A stretch of 64,000 bases of DNA, taken from assembly GCA_947498985.1 (NCBI GenBank), contig CANMMF010000011.1, forward strand, positions 1 to 64,000, given 5' to 3'. The stretch is from an uncultured Paracoccaceae bacterium. Lineage in GTDB: Bacteria > Pseudomonadota > Alphaproteobacteria > Rhodobacterales > Rhodobacteraceae. This document shows, in pieces, positions 18,425 through 29,624 of the stretch. The translations under genes were made by a program, and so were the position numbers. The stretch's first letter is position 1. The number at the start of each line of letters is the position of its first letter. A model generated the notes under the pieces. It was not told the DNA's origin. It saw only the letters and a program-made list of their open reading frames with translations, and made no database searches.

Positions 18425-19099
18425 ATGACGGACAAGACGCTATTCATCACCGGTGCCTCCAGCGGCATCGGCGCAGAGACCGCGCGGGCGGCCGTTGCCT
18501 CCGGCTGGAATGTCGGCCTCTTTGCGCGCTCCGAGGAAAAGCTCTCCGCGCTGGCCGATGAGCTTGGCGACAAGGCGCTGGCCTTGCCCGGTGACGTGAC
18601 CGATATCGCGTCGCAACGCGCCGCCATCGGCCAGTTGGTGGAGCGCTTCGGCGGCCTCAACGCCGCATTCGCCAATGCGGGCACCGGGATCTCTGCCGCA
18701 GGCACGGAGAACGGCGATCCCGAGGAATGGGCGCAGCTTATCCAGATCAACATTGCCGGGCTGCTCTACACAGTGAAAGCCGCGATGCCGCAGCTCAAGG
18801 CCAACAAGGGGCACATGGTGTTGACCGGTTCCGCCGCCGGACGGCGCCATATCAAGGGCTCGGTCTATGGCGCGTCGAAATGGTTCGTGCACGGTTATGG
18901 CGGCAATCTCGCCGAGGAGATGAAGGAGTTCGGCGGTCGCTGCACGGTTGTCGCGCCGGGCATGGTCGACACCCCGTTCTTTGACGAGGCCAAGCCCGAC
19001 AAGTTGCAACCGGAAGACGTGGCCGCCGCGGTCATGCATGCGCTCGACGCGCCTGCGCGCGCGGCCGTTTATGAAATCTTCCTGATGCCGGTCAACTGA
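18425..19099 (+). CDS. SDR family oxidoreductase
   Basis: This encodes 224 residues of the classical short-chain dehydrogenase family. The cofactor loop GASSGIG (10-16), the NAG motif, Ser136 and the catalytic Tyr148 and Lys152 (in YGASK) are all present. The arginine pattern after the second strand (FARSEEKL) suggests NADP(H). The substrate cannot be read. It is divergent from the small secreted protein gene and convergent with the next small secreted gene. Confidence 0.92.
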   Translation: MTDKTLFITGASSGIGAETARAAVASGWNVGLFARSEEKLSALADELGDKALALPGDVTDIASQRAAIGQLVERFGGLNAAFANAGTGISAAGTENGDPEEWAQLIQINIAGLLYTVKAAMPQLKANKGHMVLTGSAAGRRHIKGSVYGASKWFVHGYGGNLAEEMKEFGGRCTVVAPGMVDTPFFDEAKPDKLQPEDVAAAVMHALDAPARAAVYEIFLMPVN

Positions 19100-19108
19100 C
19101 CCCGCGTC

Positions 19109-19327
19109 TCACTTCCCGGCGCAGGCCATCACGAGCAGCTCGGCAGGCTGCGTTTGCGGCAGCGGCGGGAAGGCACAGGACAGGCCGGTCAGGCCGAGGT
19201 CTGGCTGGCTGAGCGCAAGCTGCACGGTGGTTTGACCCTGCAGCTGCGCGCTGGTCGGGACGGTTTCGGTATGGGCGCTGGCGAGGGTCGGCGCCAGCAG
19301 GGCGAGGGCGAGAAGGATGGGGCGCAT
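19109..19327 (-). CDS. Small secreted protein of unknown function
   Basis: This encodes 72 residues. The start at 19327 has GGAGATCACC just before it; the open frame extends 14 codons further. A signal peptide MRPILLALALLAPTLASA predicts export, leaving about 54 residues with two cysteines (LSCAFPPLP and VMACAGK) and a beta-rich middle (TTVQLALSQPDLGLTGL). I recognise no family. It ends 9 bases from the convergent SDR stop, so the two transcripts must meet there. Confidence 0.65.
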   Translation of the reverse strand: MRPILLALALLAPTLASAHTETVPTSAQLQGQTTVQLALSQPDLGLTGLSCAFPPLPQTQPAELLVMACAGK

Positions 19328-19528
19328 GGTGATCTCCTGTGTCATGCAAAGGAGATTGGACCGCAGCACCCCACGCGCAATGTGCAGGCGCGCAGAGGTG
19401 ATGTTTGCACACTTTACCGTGTCGGCTTTCGTGAGGTGGCGTGAAGCGGGGTGGCGCCTGCAGGGGCCTGGTTCCGAGACCGCCTGCGCCGGATCGGCAG
19501 GCGCGGACCGCCTCTCGCGCCCGCGCCG

Positions 19529-20386
19529 TCAGCCGAGGGCGCGCAGCCAGTTGGCGACATGTCTGCCGATCTCCGCGCCGCTGTCTTCCTGGATGAAATG
19601 GCTGCCCGCCACCGTGACTTCGGTCTGGTTCGGCCATGTCCGGCAGAACTCGCGCGCGGATCCGATGAGGATCGCGCCCGGCTCTGCGTTCACAAAGAGC
19701 TTCGGCAGTTCAGCGCCGCGCAGCCAGGTCTGGTAGTCCTTCACGCGCGCCACCACCTCCGGCGGATCGCCCGCCACCGGGATCTGCCGCGGCCAGGTCA
19801 GCATCGGCCAGCGGTCCTCGCGCTCAAGAAACGGGCGGCGGTATTCCGTCATCTCGGCTTTGGTCAGATCACGCAGGATCGAGCCGGTGAGGATGCGCTC
19901 GATAAAGACATTCTTGTCGAGGATCAGCTCTTCGCCCGCCTGCGTGCGCAGCGCCTGAAAGAGCGGCGCAGCCTCGGGATTGAAGTCGTCCCAGGACGCC
20001 AGCGCCCCGACGATCCCTTCCATATAGGCGATCCCGCGCACGGCGTCGCGATGTCGGTTGGCCCAGTCAAATCCCAGCGCGCTGCCCCAGTCGTGGATCA
20101 CAAGCGTGACGTTCTTTTGCAGCCCCATCGCCTGCATGAACCCGTCGACATAGCGCGCATGAGTGTCGAACGTGTAGGTGTCGGGCCCCGGGGTCAGCTT
20201 GTCGCTGTCGCCCATGCCGATGAGGTCGGGGGCGATGCAGCGCCCGAGGGAGGCCACCTCCGGCATCACATCACGCCAGAGGTAGGACGATGTCGGATTG
20301 CCATGCAAGAAGACAATCGGCGCGCCCTGCCCCATCTCGACATAGGCCATCTGCCGACCGTTCACGGATATCGTCTTTTTCGCCAC
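19529..20386 (-). CDS. dhaA: Haloalkane dehalogenase, subfamily II type
   Basis: This encodes 285 residues of the alpha/beta-hydrolase fold. It is predicted to hydrolyse haloalkanes to alcohol and halide. Nucleophile Asp99 sits in VIHDWGSALG, with Trp100 and Asn30 (HGNPTSS) as halide-stabilising residues; Glu123 in AYMEGI is the acid position typical of subfamily II; His263 (AGSHFIQEDS) completes the triad. The active-site set supports dehalogenase over epoxide hydrolase, though the natural substrate is unknown. It is a monocistronic minus-strand gene downstream of the HlyU terminator. Confidence 0.85.
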   Translation of the reverse strand: MAKKTISVNGRQMAYVEMGQGAPIVFLHGNPTSSYLWRDVMPEVASLGRCIAPDLIGMGDSDKLTPGPDTYTFDTHARYVDGFMQAMGLQKNVTLVIHDWGSALGFDWANRHRDAVRGIAYMEGIVGALASWDDFNPEAAPLFQALRTQAGEELILDKNVFIERILTGSILRDLTKAEMTEYRRPFLEREDRWPMLTWPRQIPVAGDPPEVVARVKDYQTWLRGAELPKLFVNAEPGAILIGSAREFCRTWPNQTEVTVAGSHFIQEDSGAEIGRHVANWLRALG

Positions 20387-20446
20387 GTCGCGTCCCTCCC
20401 CAAAAAGCGCCTGCCCATGGTTTCCGGGAAATTCGGCGCTGCCAAG

Positions 20447-20471
20447 AAAAAAAGCCCCCTCGCGAGGGGGC
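20447..20471 (-). terminator. Rho-independent terminator after the HlyU gene
   Basis: A perfect 18-base palindrome (GCCCCCTCG / CGAGGGGGC, 20454-20471) is followed on the minus strand by seven T. It ends transcription about 26 bases beyond the HlyU gene. On the plus strand it is followed by TTTT as well, so it can act in both directions. Confidence 0.88.
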
Positions 20472-20496
20472 GTTTTGGCGCGCGGAGGCGGCAGGG

Positions 20497-20775
20497 TCAG
20501 TGAAAGAGCGCGTCGCCCTGTTCATCGATCATCTGCTTGGCCTTGTTGATCGACACTTCCACCGCCTGATCGCGACCCTGCAACGTGTCGGCGCGGATCA
20601 CCCGGTGCGATTTCGTCTCACCGTCGATCTCTTTCTCGATCCGCGCGCAAAGCCTCCAGACGGAGCCTTCCTTCATCGGCTCCGGGATCACGCGGAACCC
20701 CTCGTAGTCGATGACCGCGGATTCGGGCTCTGCACTTTCGCGCTTGCCGCCGAACAGACGGGACAGAAGGGACAT
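20497..20775 (-). CDS. HlyU family protein
   Basis: This encodes 92 residues that match the HlyU domain family. Characteristic segments are VIDYEGFRVIPEPM, WRLCARIEKEIDGE and the helical C-terminus. In Vibrio, HlyU is a winged-helix regulator, but this alphaproteobacterial HlyU-like family is a separate domain of uncertain function, so no regulatory role is asserted. It follows the rpoD-membrane protein unit on the same strand and is ended by a strong terminator. Confidence 0.8.
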   Translation of the reverse strand: MSLLSRLFGGKRESAEPESAVIDYEGFRVIPEPMKEGSVWRLCARIEKEIDGETKSHRVIRADTLQGRDQAVEVSINKAKQMIDEQGDALFH

Positions 20776-20808
20776 CGCGGCACTCCTTTCGCTGGATCTG
20801 GTCGCCGG

Positions 20809-21401
20809 CTAGCGTATCACGTCAACGCGGTCGATGAACATTCCATATGTGTTGCCATGGCCAATCAGACGCAATCGCTGCCCCGGTCTGGCGACAGACC
20901 ACAATTCGGCCGGTGGGAAGATAAGAGGTCCGCCACTTTCAAAGTAAATCGCCTTTGGACCGCGTCCGCTATGGCGTCTCTCCACCACCGCAATACGGTC
21001 GACCGGTTCCCTGTCGATCACCGTCAGAGCCGCAGGAAGCCAGATATCCCAAAGCAACAAGGTCGAAAACGAGAGTAAAAACGGAGGCGCAAACAATAAA
21101 ATCCAGGTCCGTTGACGCGCGGGATCCGGCGCAAATGCGGGAAACCTGGCGTTTTCGCGCCTTTTGAGGAAGTAGCGCCGAACGGTCTCTAAATGCGCCG
21201 CCAGGTAAAAGCCGAGACCGAGACCCGCTGCAGGCGGCACGAAGAACATGGATTTGGGCGTCGCTTCGTAAAGAGCTCCGCTTCTCACGAAGCGGAGCTC
21301 GAAGAAAAGCGCTGAGCCCCAATACGCAATTGTCAGCGCCAGTAACAAAACAAAAAGAAAGCAAAGGGCCTGAAGAAGCCTGACGCCTTTTTCAACACCG
21401 C

Positions 21402-21405
<4 letters not shown>
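20809..21405 (-). CDS. Membrane protein of unknown function coupled to rpoD
   Basis: This encodes 198 residues. Three hydrophobic stretches are visible (about 13-35, 52-68 and 101-121), followed by a soluble C-terminal domain (about 130-198, [17 protein letters not shown] and [16 protein letters not shown]) that might be a small beta fold. The start overlaps the rpoD stop by 4 bases, so it is likely translated by coupling to the housekeeping sigma factor. Its sequence is visibly less GC-rich than rpoD. I recognise no family. Confidence 0.7.
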
Positions 21406-23396
<1,991 letters not shown>

Positions 23397-23456
23397 GTGG
23401 CTCTCCTACGCGGGCACCGGGGTCAGATGGCAATCGCCGACGCGACCACCGGGAGG

Positions 23457-23588
23457 TGATTCGTTAACGACGAATCATCTTACACTCGAAGTGATTCGGC
23501 CAGACATCCAGCCGAATTTTCCTTGTTACTTGTGGGACGTGGCTCAGCGGCGCTGCTTGTCAAAGCGAATCTGACTAAGAAGCGAATC
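23457..23588. promoter_or_regulatory. Cluster of five GANTC sites around the rpoD upstream region
   Basis: GANTC sequences, the target of the CcrM methyltransferase of alphaproteobacteria, occur at 23458, 23472, 23493, 23567 and 23584. The first two form the arms of an 8-bp inverted repeat (TGATTCGT / ACGAATCA, 23457-23477) upstream of rpoD. The last two lie in the end of dnaG. About one site in this length would be a generous chance expectation. Confidence 0.5.
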
Positions 23589-25490
23589 AAAGGCGCTCCG
23601 TTCGTCCCGGTCGATATGTGCGCCGTTCGGGCCGATCTCGAAATCCGCATCCTTTTCCTCGTCCAGACGGCCCGCGCGATTGCGGGCCTGTGCGGCTTGC
23701 GCCAGACGCCAGGTCAGCGCCTCGTCGGCCAGATGGGCCAGATCCTCTTCGGCTTCGCTCAGCTCCGCCTGCCAGCCCCTGAGCGCGTCGAGCTTGGCAA
23801 GCTCCTCGGCAACCGTCATGCGCGCAAGCGCGGTGTCGCCCTTCTGACGCAGGCACGGGACGATCTGCAGATGGCGCGCCGAAAGCAAGGTTTCAAGGGC
23901 CTCCTCGCCAATTGCCGCGCGCACCGTGTCGGGGATGTCCTCGGGTGTGGCAAGACTGCGTAGGATCGCGTCCCTGAGCTGCGCGTGATCGGGGTCGGAG
24001 CAGGCCATCGCCTCGATCTGCGCTTCGAACTCCAGCGCCACCTGCGGCGCCGACAGCACCGCCGCCAGGATCACCAGTTCGCGCAGCTGCGTCTGCACCG
24101 CGTCGCCGCCGGCCACCAGCACCGAGGCCTTGGCGCCCTGTGTGGGCGGCGGTGGCGCGCGCCAGTCGCGCCGTTGGCCGCCCCGCCCCTTGGCGGGGCT
24201 GCGTTGCGGGCGGAACAGCTGCCAGCGCAGGTCCTTGATTTCCTGTGCGTAATGATGGCGCAGGCTGGGGTCGGCGATCTTGCCGATCCGCTCCTGCAGC
24301 GCCTTCTCGAGCGCCGCCTTGCGTTCGGGGCTGTCAAACACCCGGCCTTCGGTTTCCTGCCGCCAGAGCAGTTGCACCATCGGCATCGCGGCGTCGAGCA
24401 CAGCCTTCACCGCCCCCGCCCCTTCGGCGCGCAGAAGATCGTCGGGGTCCTTGCCCTCCGGCATCACCGCAAAGCGCAGCCCCTTGCCCGCCGCAAGCAG
24501 CGGCATCGCCAGATCGATCACCCGGTAGGCCGCCCGCAGCCCTGCCGTGTCGCCATCGAGCGCAATAACCGGCTCTTCGGAGAGACGCCACATCAGTTGC
24601 AGCTGCGGCTCCGTCACCGCGGTGCCGAGCGGGGCCACGGCAGCGCCGAACCCCGCTTCCGACAGCGCGATCACGTCCATGTAGCCTTCGGCGACGATCA
24701 GCGCCTGGCCCTTGCCCGCCGCTTCGCGCGCCGGTTTGAGGTTGTAGAGATTGCGCGATTTGTCGAAGAGCGGGGTCTCGGGAGAGTTGAGATACTTGGC
24801 GTTGTCACCGGGGTCCATCGCACGCCCGCCAAAGGCAATCGCGCGCCCGCGCCCGTCGCGGATCGGGAACATGATGCGGTTGCGGAACACGTCATAAGGC
24901 GCGCGCCCCTTGTCGGAGGCCTTGACCAGCCCCGCCTCCAGCATCAGCTCGACCGGCACCCCCTTGCCCACCAGATGTTCGCGCAGGTTCTCCCATCCGG
25001 GCGGGGCAAAGCCGATCTCCCAACGCTCCAGCACGTCCTCGTCCAAGCCCCGCCGCGCCAGGTAGTCGCGCGCCTCCGCCGCCGGGCCCCGCTTGAGCTG
25101 CAGACGACAAAACGCCACCGCCTGTTCCATCACCTCGATGAGCTGTGTGCGCTTGTCGGCCTGTTTCTGCGCTTGCGGATCGCGCTTGGGCACCTCCATC
25201 CCTGCTTCCTGTGCGAGGATCTCGATGGCCTCCATGAAGCCCACATTCTCTGTCTCGCAGACAAAGGAAATCGCGTCCCCTTTCTGATGACAGCCAAAGC
25301 AGTAGTAAAAGCCCTTGCGGTCATCCACATGGAATGACGCGGTTTTTTCCTGGTGGAACGGGCATGGCGCCCACATGTCGCCTTTGCCCTGATTGGATTT
25401 GCGGGTGTCCCACAGAACCTTGCGCCCGACGATCTGGGTCAGGCTGGTGCGTGTGCGCAGCTCGTCTAGGAAACCGGGGGGCAGACTCAT
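23544..25490 (-). CDS. dnaG: DNA primase DnaG
   Basis: This encodes 648 residues. It synthesises RNA primers at the replication fork. The N-terminal zinc-binding domain shows CPFHQEKTASFHVDDRKGFY followed by CFGC; the Toprim catalytic core contains LIVAEGYMDVIAL and the EPVIALDGDTAGLRAA acidic motif; the C-terminal helicase-interaction domain follows from about residue 440. It precedes rpoD on the same strand in the usual dnaG-rpoD order. Confidence 0.98.
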   Translation of the reverse strand: MSLPPGFLDELRTRTSLTQIVGRKVLWDTRKSNQGKGDMWAPCPFHQEKTASFHVDDRKGFYYCFGCHQKGDAISFVCETENVGFMEAIEILAQEAGMEVPKRDPQAQKQADKRTQLIEVMEQAVAFCRLQLKRGPAAEARDYLARRGLDEDVLERWEIGFAPPGWENLREHLVGKGVPVELMLEAGLVKASDKGRAPYDVFRNRIMFPIRDGRGRAIAFGGRAMDPGDNAKYLNSPETPLFDKSRNLYNLKPAREAAGKGQALIVAEGYMDVIALSEAGFGAAVAPLGTAVTEPQLQLMWRLSEEPVIALDGDTAGLRAAYRVIDLAMPLLAAGKGLRFAVMPEGKDPDDLLRAEGAGAVKAVLDAAMPMVQLLWRQETEGRVFDSPERKAALEKALQERIGKIADPSLRHHYAQEIKDLRWQLFRPQRSPAKGRGGQRRDWRAPPPPTQGAKASVLVAGGDAVQTQLRELVILAAVLSAPQVALEFEAQIEAMACSDPDHAQLRDAILRSLATPEDIPDTVRAAIGEEALETLLSARHLQIVPCLRQKGDTALARMTVAEELAKLDALRGWQAELSEAEEDLAHLADEALTWRLAQAAQARNRAGRLDEEKDADFEIGPNGAHIDRDERSAFDSLLSQIRFDKQRR

Positions 25491-25565
25491 GCCCTCAATA
25501 TCGGGCCTGAGGCAGTCGAATCCAAGCGGCTTATTCGGCGGCGTGTGGTGGCCGCCTCAGCCGGG

Positions 25566-25862
25566 CTACATCTGCTTGCACTGCGCCTCGAATTGCTTTG
25601 CGACATCGTCGGTCAGCAGGTTCGCGGGCAGGCTGTAGATGAACTCCGCCAGTTGCGCACCGGCGGCGGCGTCGAGCTCTGCGGTCAGCATCGCGCGCGT
25701 CTTGGTCTTGCCGTCCCCGGCAAGCCGCGCATCCACCGCCTGCTGCACCACCGTGCCGGTCTTGGCACAGGCCGCAGCATCGATATCGGCCAGCGCAGGC
25801 ACGGAAGAGGCCGCAAACATCGCGGACATCCCGAGGGCAAAGGCAGAAAAGCAAACACGCAT
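25566..25862 (-). CDS. Small secreted protein of unknown function
   Basis: This encodes 98 residues. The ATG at 25862 is preceded by GGGAGTTGTGTG; a GTG one codon upstream is less likely. The signal peptide MRVCFSAFALGMSAMFAASSVPALA predicts periplasmic location. The mature part is alpha-helical in character, with one cysteine near each end (AAACAKTG and AQCKQM) and an AELDAAAGAQLAEFIYSLP segment. I recognise no family. It follows soxG by 30 bases on the same strand, but need not be part of that operon. Confidence 0.7.
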   Translation of the reverse strand: MRVCFSAFALGMSAMFAASSVPALADIDAAACAKTGTVVQQAVDARLAGDGKTKTRAMLTAELDAAAGAQLAEFIYSLPANLLTDDVAKQFEAQCKQM

Positions 25863-25892
25863 CACACAACTCCCACTTTGGTTGGGGAGAAT

Positions 25893-26447
25893 TTAGGGCA
25901 GCCGCGCGCGCGCTTCAACTGCGGCCATGGCGGTTTCCAGCTCATGCACCAGCGTGCCCGCCATCGAGCGAAAGCCCATGATCTGCACCGCCTGCGTATC
26001 CAACCGCAGCACCGAGACGGTCATGTGACCACACAAGGTCCGCGCCGCGTGCCCGGGGGCGAAGCGGTCCGGAGCGAGATCGATGGGCATGAGCCGCGCC
26101 AGCACATCCTCGACACCTGCGCCCGCGATCCGCAGAACCGCCCAGCCGTCGGACTGGTCGGTGATCGCGGCAAAATCGCCAAGCCGCGCATCGGGGGCCG
26201 CGCCCAGCAAGAACGCCTGATCGCGCCCGGTCCAGACCAGCCGGGCGTCGCCATTGGCCGTGCTCCGCCCCGGCTCGGGCCAGCCCAGTCCCACGGTTTC
26301 TGTCAGCGCCGAAGAGAGCGCCGCGCGCTGCCCGCGATATGGCGCCAGAGAGGTGATCGGTCCGACCGCCACCTCGTCCAGCGTGACCGCCCCATGGGTC
26401 ACCGGCACCAGACCGGAGCACGGTGTTTTTGCCAGGAGCTCAGCCAC
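25893..26447 (-). CDS. soxG: Sarcosine oxidase gamma subunit
   Basis: This encodes about 184 residues from a GTG at 26447, chosen because GGAGGACGGTTGC lies immediately upstream; an ATG at 26471 would add eight residues. It is the small subunit of heterotetrameric sarcosine oxidase, structurally related to the folate-binding half of SoxA. The visible core includes WTGRDQAFLLG, DQSDGWAVLRIAGAGVEDVLARLMPIDL and ARTLCGHMTVSVLRL. It overlaps the soxA 3' end by 8 bases and closes the operon. Confidence 0.92.
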   Translation of the reverse strand: MAELLAKTPCSGLVPVTHGAVTLDEVAVGPITSLAPYRGQRAALSSALTETVGLGWPEPGRSTANGDARLVWTGRDQAFLLGAAPDARLGDFAAITDQSDGWAVLRIAGAGVEDVLARLMPIDLAPDRFAPGHAARTLCGHMTVSVLRLDTQAVQIMGFRSMAGTLVHELETAMAAVEARARLP

Positions 26448-29373
26448 GCAACCGTCCTCCGTCGCTGTCAAACGCCACCGGATCGCAAACCTCGCAGAGC
26501 GTCTCGACCCCGCGCATGTGATCGACCATCTTCACCTCTTCGCCGTGACGCGCGCGTCCGTTTTGCAGAAACCCGAGCGCCCGCGCCTCTCCCAGCGTGG
26601 GCGAAAACCCGACACTTGTGATGTAGCCCTGATCGTTTTCGCGCACCGGCGCCTCATCCGGCCGGAAGAGATGCCCGCCCGCCAGCAGCCGCGCCTGAGC
26701 CTTGACCGGTCGCAGACCGACCAGCTGCTCGCGCGCCGCGTCCTGCAATCCGGGCCGTGCGGCCATGACCTTGCCGATGCAGTCCTTCTTGGCCGACACC
26801 ATCCGCGCGAAGCCGATATCGAACGCCGTTGTGCGGCCATGGATCTCGGAATGGGTGATGTGCCCTTTCTCGATCCGCAGCACGTTCAGCGCCTCCATGC
26901 CGTAGGCCCCGCCCTCCATCGCTTCGGCGCGCGCCAGCAACTCGCGGAAAAGGCTGTCGCCGTAGCGGCTGGGCACCGCGAGCTCGTAGGCGTGCTCTCC
27001 GGAGAACGAGATCCGGAAGAGCCGCGCCGCCACCCCCATCACCGAGACCGGCCCGCATTGCATGAACGGAAACGCGGCATCGTCGATCGGCGCATCGAGC
27101 AACCCGTTCAGCAGATCGCGGCTTTTGGGACCGGCCACGGCGAACTGCGCCCATTGCTCGGTTACCGAGATGAACCGCACGTCCATCTCGCGGCAGAACG
27201 CCTGATGCACCCATTCCAGATGCATCATCACCTCTCCGGCCGCCGCCGTTGTGGTGGTCATCACCCATTGGTTGTCGCTCAGCCGCGCGGTGGTGCCGTC
27301 ATCCATCACGTGCCCGTCCTCGCGCAGCATCAGGCCATAGCGCACCCGCCCGGGCTTCAGCGTGCTGAACGTGTTGCAATAGACAAAGTCGAGAAACGCA
27401 CCGACATCGGCGCCCTGCAGGTCGATCTTGCCCAGCGTCGAGACATCGCAGATCCCGACCGTCTCGCGCACCATCGCAACCTCGCGGTCGCAGCTTTGCC
27501 GCCAGGTCGTCTCGCCGGGGCGCGGAAAGTAGGACGGGCGGTACCAGAGCCCGGCCTCGATCATCGGCGCGCCCCGCTCGACGCTCGCCTTGTGGCTGGT
27601 GGTGAAGCGTTGCGGCGCGAAGCCGACACCCTGCGCGCCCGCCCCCATCGCGGCAATGGCGATCGGATGGTACGGCGGACGGAAGGTCGTGGTGCCGGTC
27701 TCCGGGATGTCGCGTCCGGTGGCATCGGCGAGGATCGCAAGCGCCGCCACGTTGGAGCTCTTGCCCTGATCGGTCGCCATGCCCTGCGTCGTGTAGCGCT
27801 TCATATGCTCGACGGAGCGGTAGTTTTCGCGCGCCGCCTGCTGGACGTCCTTGACCGTGACGTCGTTCTGGAAATCGAGCCAGGCGCGGCCTTTGCCGGG
27901 CACCGCCCAAAGGCGGCGGATCCGGTAGGGTGCGTCCTCGGCATCAGGCAGATCCGGCAGGCGGGCCTTGAGCCCCAGCGCCTCTGCCGCCGCGCGGCCC
28001 GCCTCGGCGCCGTCGCGCAGACAGCCGCTAGTGTCGAAAATGCCGCGCGCGGCACCGGCCACGGTGAGGCCCGGCACCGCTTCGGGGCGCGGCACAAAAG
28101 CCGCGATGTCGTCGTCCCAGACCGGACGCGCGCCGGTGTGACAGGTCAGGTGCAGGCTGGGGTTCCAGCCGCCGGAGACCGCAAGCGCATCGACGTGAAA
28201 CCGCTCCTCGTGCCCGTCCGCCGCACGGACGGCGATCGCCTCGAGCCCCTTGCTCCCGAACGCCCGGGTCACCTGCGCACCGGCGTGGAACGGTACATCC
28301 GCCCCCGGTCTGGCATCCGTTCGGCTGTCGATCAGGGCGGCCACATGCAGCCCCGCCGCCGCCATGTCGCGCGCCGTCTTGTGGGCCGCATCGTTGTTGG
28401 CGAAGACCGCAACAGACTGGCCCGGCGTTACACCCCAGCGGTTGAGATAGGCGCGCGCGGCCCCGGCGAGCATCACACCGGGACGGTCATTGTCGCGAAA
28501 CGCGATGGGCCGTTCGAGCGCGCCTGCGCATAACACCGCGCGCTGTGCCGCGATCCGCCAGAAACACTCGACCGGCGCGCCCGCCGGATCGGCCACATGC
28601 TGCGAGACCCGCTCCAACGCCCCGAAAGTGCCCTGATCATATGCGCCGGTGACCGTGGTGCGCGCCATCAAGCGCACATTCGGCATGGCGCGAAGCTCAT
28701 CGATTACAGACCTGGCCCAAAACGCGCCGTCCTGCCCGTCGATCTTTTCATCTTCTGAAAGAAGATTGCCGCCAAACTCACTGTCTTCATTGCATAAAAT
28801 AACGTTCGCCCCTACGCGCCCTGCGGTCAGCGCCGCCATCAGTCCTGCCGGTCCTCCGCCGATCACCAGCACATCGCAGAAGGCAAAGGCCTTCTCGTAA
28901 TGCTCGTCGACAGGCTCCCCCGAGAGCGCACCAAGCCCCGCGGCGCGGCGGATGAACGGCTCGTAGACCCGCTCCCAGAAGGCTTTCGGCCACATGAAGG
29001 TCTTGTAGTAGAACCCCGCGCCAAGAAACGGCGCTGCAAGGTTGTTCATGGCCAGCAGGTCGAAGCCGAGACTGGGCCAGCGGTTCTGGCTGACCGCCTC
29101 CAGCCCGTCATAGAGCTCCTGCGTCGTGGCGCGGGTGTTGGGATCCGTGCGCGCACCGGACCGGACCGTGACCAGCGCGTTGGGTTCTTCAGAGCCCGCG
29201 GTGAGCACGCCGCGCGGTCGGTGATACTTGAAGCTGCGGCCCATCACGCGCACACCTGAGCCCATCAGGGCGGAGGCCAGCGTATCACCTGAAAACCCTT
29301 TGTATTCAAAGCCATCAAAGCGAAAACTGATCTTCTTTGACCGGTCAATCCGCCCTTTGCCATCAATCCGCAT
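26440..29373 (-). CDS. soxA: Sarcosine oxidase alpha subunit
   Basis: This encodes 977 residues. It is the largest subunit of heterotetrameric sarcosine oxidase, binding NAD+ and forming the tetrahydrofolate-accepting half that yields 5,10-methylene-THF, glycine and H2O2 with SoxB. The N-terminal segment with HRPRGVLTAGSEEPNALV matches the [2Fe-2S]/SoxA N domain; the dinucleotide site is VIGGGPAGLMAAL; the C-terminal aminomethyltransferase-like domain starts around residue 590. The start MRIDGKGRIDRSKK at 29373 overlaps soxD by 11 bases; the longer upstream open frame is out of family. Confidence 0.95.
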   Translation of the reverse strand: MRIDGKGRIDRSKKISFRFDGFEYKGFSGDTLASALMGSGVRVMGRSFKYHRPRGVLTAGSEEPNALVTVRSGARTDPNTRATTQELYDGLEAVSQNRWPSLGFDLLAMNNLAAPFLGAGFYYKTFMWPKAFWERVYEPFIRRAAGLGALSGEPVDEHYEKAFAFCDVLVIGGGPAGLMAALTAGRVGANVILCNEDSEFGGNLLSEDEKIDGQDGAFWARSVIDELRAMPNVRLMARTTVTGAYDQGTFGALERVSQHVADPAGAPVECFWRIAAQRAVLCAGALERPIAFRDNDRPGVMLAGAARAYLNRWGVTPGQSVAVFANNDAAHKTARDMAAAGLHVAALIDSRTDARPGADVPFHAGAQVTRAFGSKGLEAIAVRAADGHEERFHVDALAVSGGWNPSLHLTCHTGARPVWDDDIAAFVPRPEAVPGLTVAGAARGIFDTSGCLRDGAEAGRAAAEALGLKARLPDLPDAEDAPYRIRRLWAVPGKGRAWLDFQNDVTVKDVQQAARENYRSVEHMKRYTTQGMATDQGKSSNVAALAILADATGRDIPETGTTTFRPPYHPIAIAAMGAGAQGVGFAPQRFTTSHKASVERGAPMIEAGLWYRPSYFPRPGETTWRQSCDREVAMVRETVGICDVSTLGKIDLQGADVGAFLDFVYCNTFSTLKPGRVRYGLMLREDGHVMDDGTTARLSDNQWVMTTTTAAAGEVMMHLEWVHQAFCREMDVRFISVTEQWAQFAVAGPKSRDLLNGLLDAPIDDAAFPFMQCGPVSVMGVAARLFRISFSGEHAYELAVPSRYGDSLFRELLARAEAMEGGAYGMEALNVLRIEKGHITHSEIHGRTTAFDIGFARMVSAKKDCIGKVMAARPGLQDAAREQLVGLRPVKAQARLLAGGHLFRPDEAPVRENDQGYITSVGFSPTLGEARALGFLQNGRARHGEEVKMVDHMRGVETLCEVCDPVAFDSDGGRLRG

Positions 29374-29620
29374 CGAGCAGCTCCGCACCAAAGATCTCGT
29401 GGCTGATCGTGTCGCGTTCGACAACCAGCCAGGCAGCGCAGCCCGCGTCGTGAAACCACAGGTCGCGCGTGCGGCCTGCCGGGTTGTCACGCAGGTGCAG
29501 GTAGGCGTCCCAGCTGGCCGCGTCGGCCTCCGGCGACGGGCGATCCAGCAGTACGGCGGCGCCCTTGTAGGTGAACTCCCGACGGTCGCGGGTGCCGCAG
29601 ATCGGACAGGGAATGCGCAT
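29363..29620 (-). CDS. soxD: Sarcosine oxidase delta subunit
   Basis: This encodes 85 residues. This is the smallest subunit of heterotetrameric sarcosine oxidase, which binds a zinc ion; the CPIC pair (Cys5, Cys8) and the DLWFHDAGCAAWLVVERDT region provide the ligands typical of the family. It overlaps the soxA start by 11 bases. It is separated from soxB by an extra secreted-protein gene. Confidence 0.95.
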   Translation of the reverse strand: MRIPCPICGTRDRREFTYKGAAVLLDRPSPEADAASWDAYLHLRDNPAGRTRDLWFHDAGCAAWLVVERDTISHEIFGAELLDAD

Positions 29621-29624
29621 CTCG

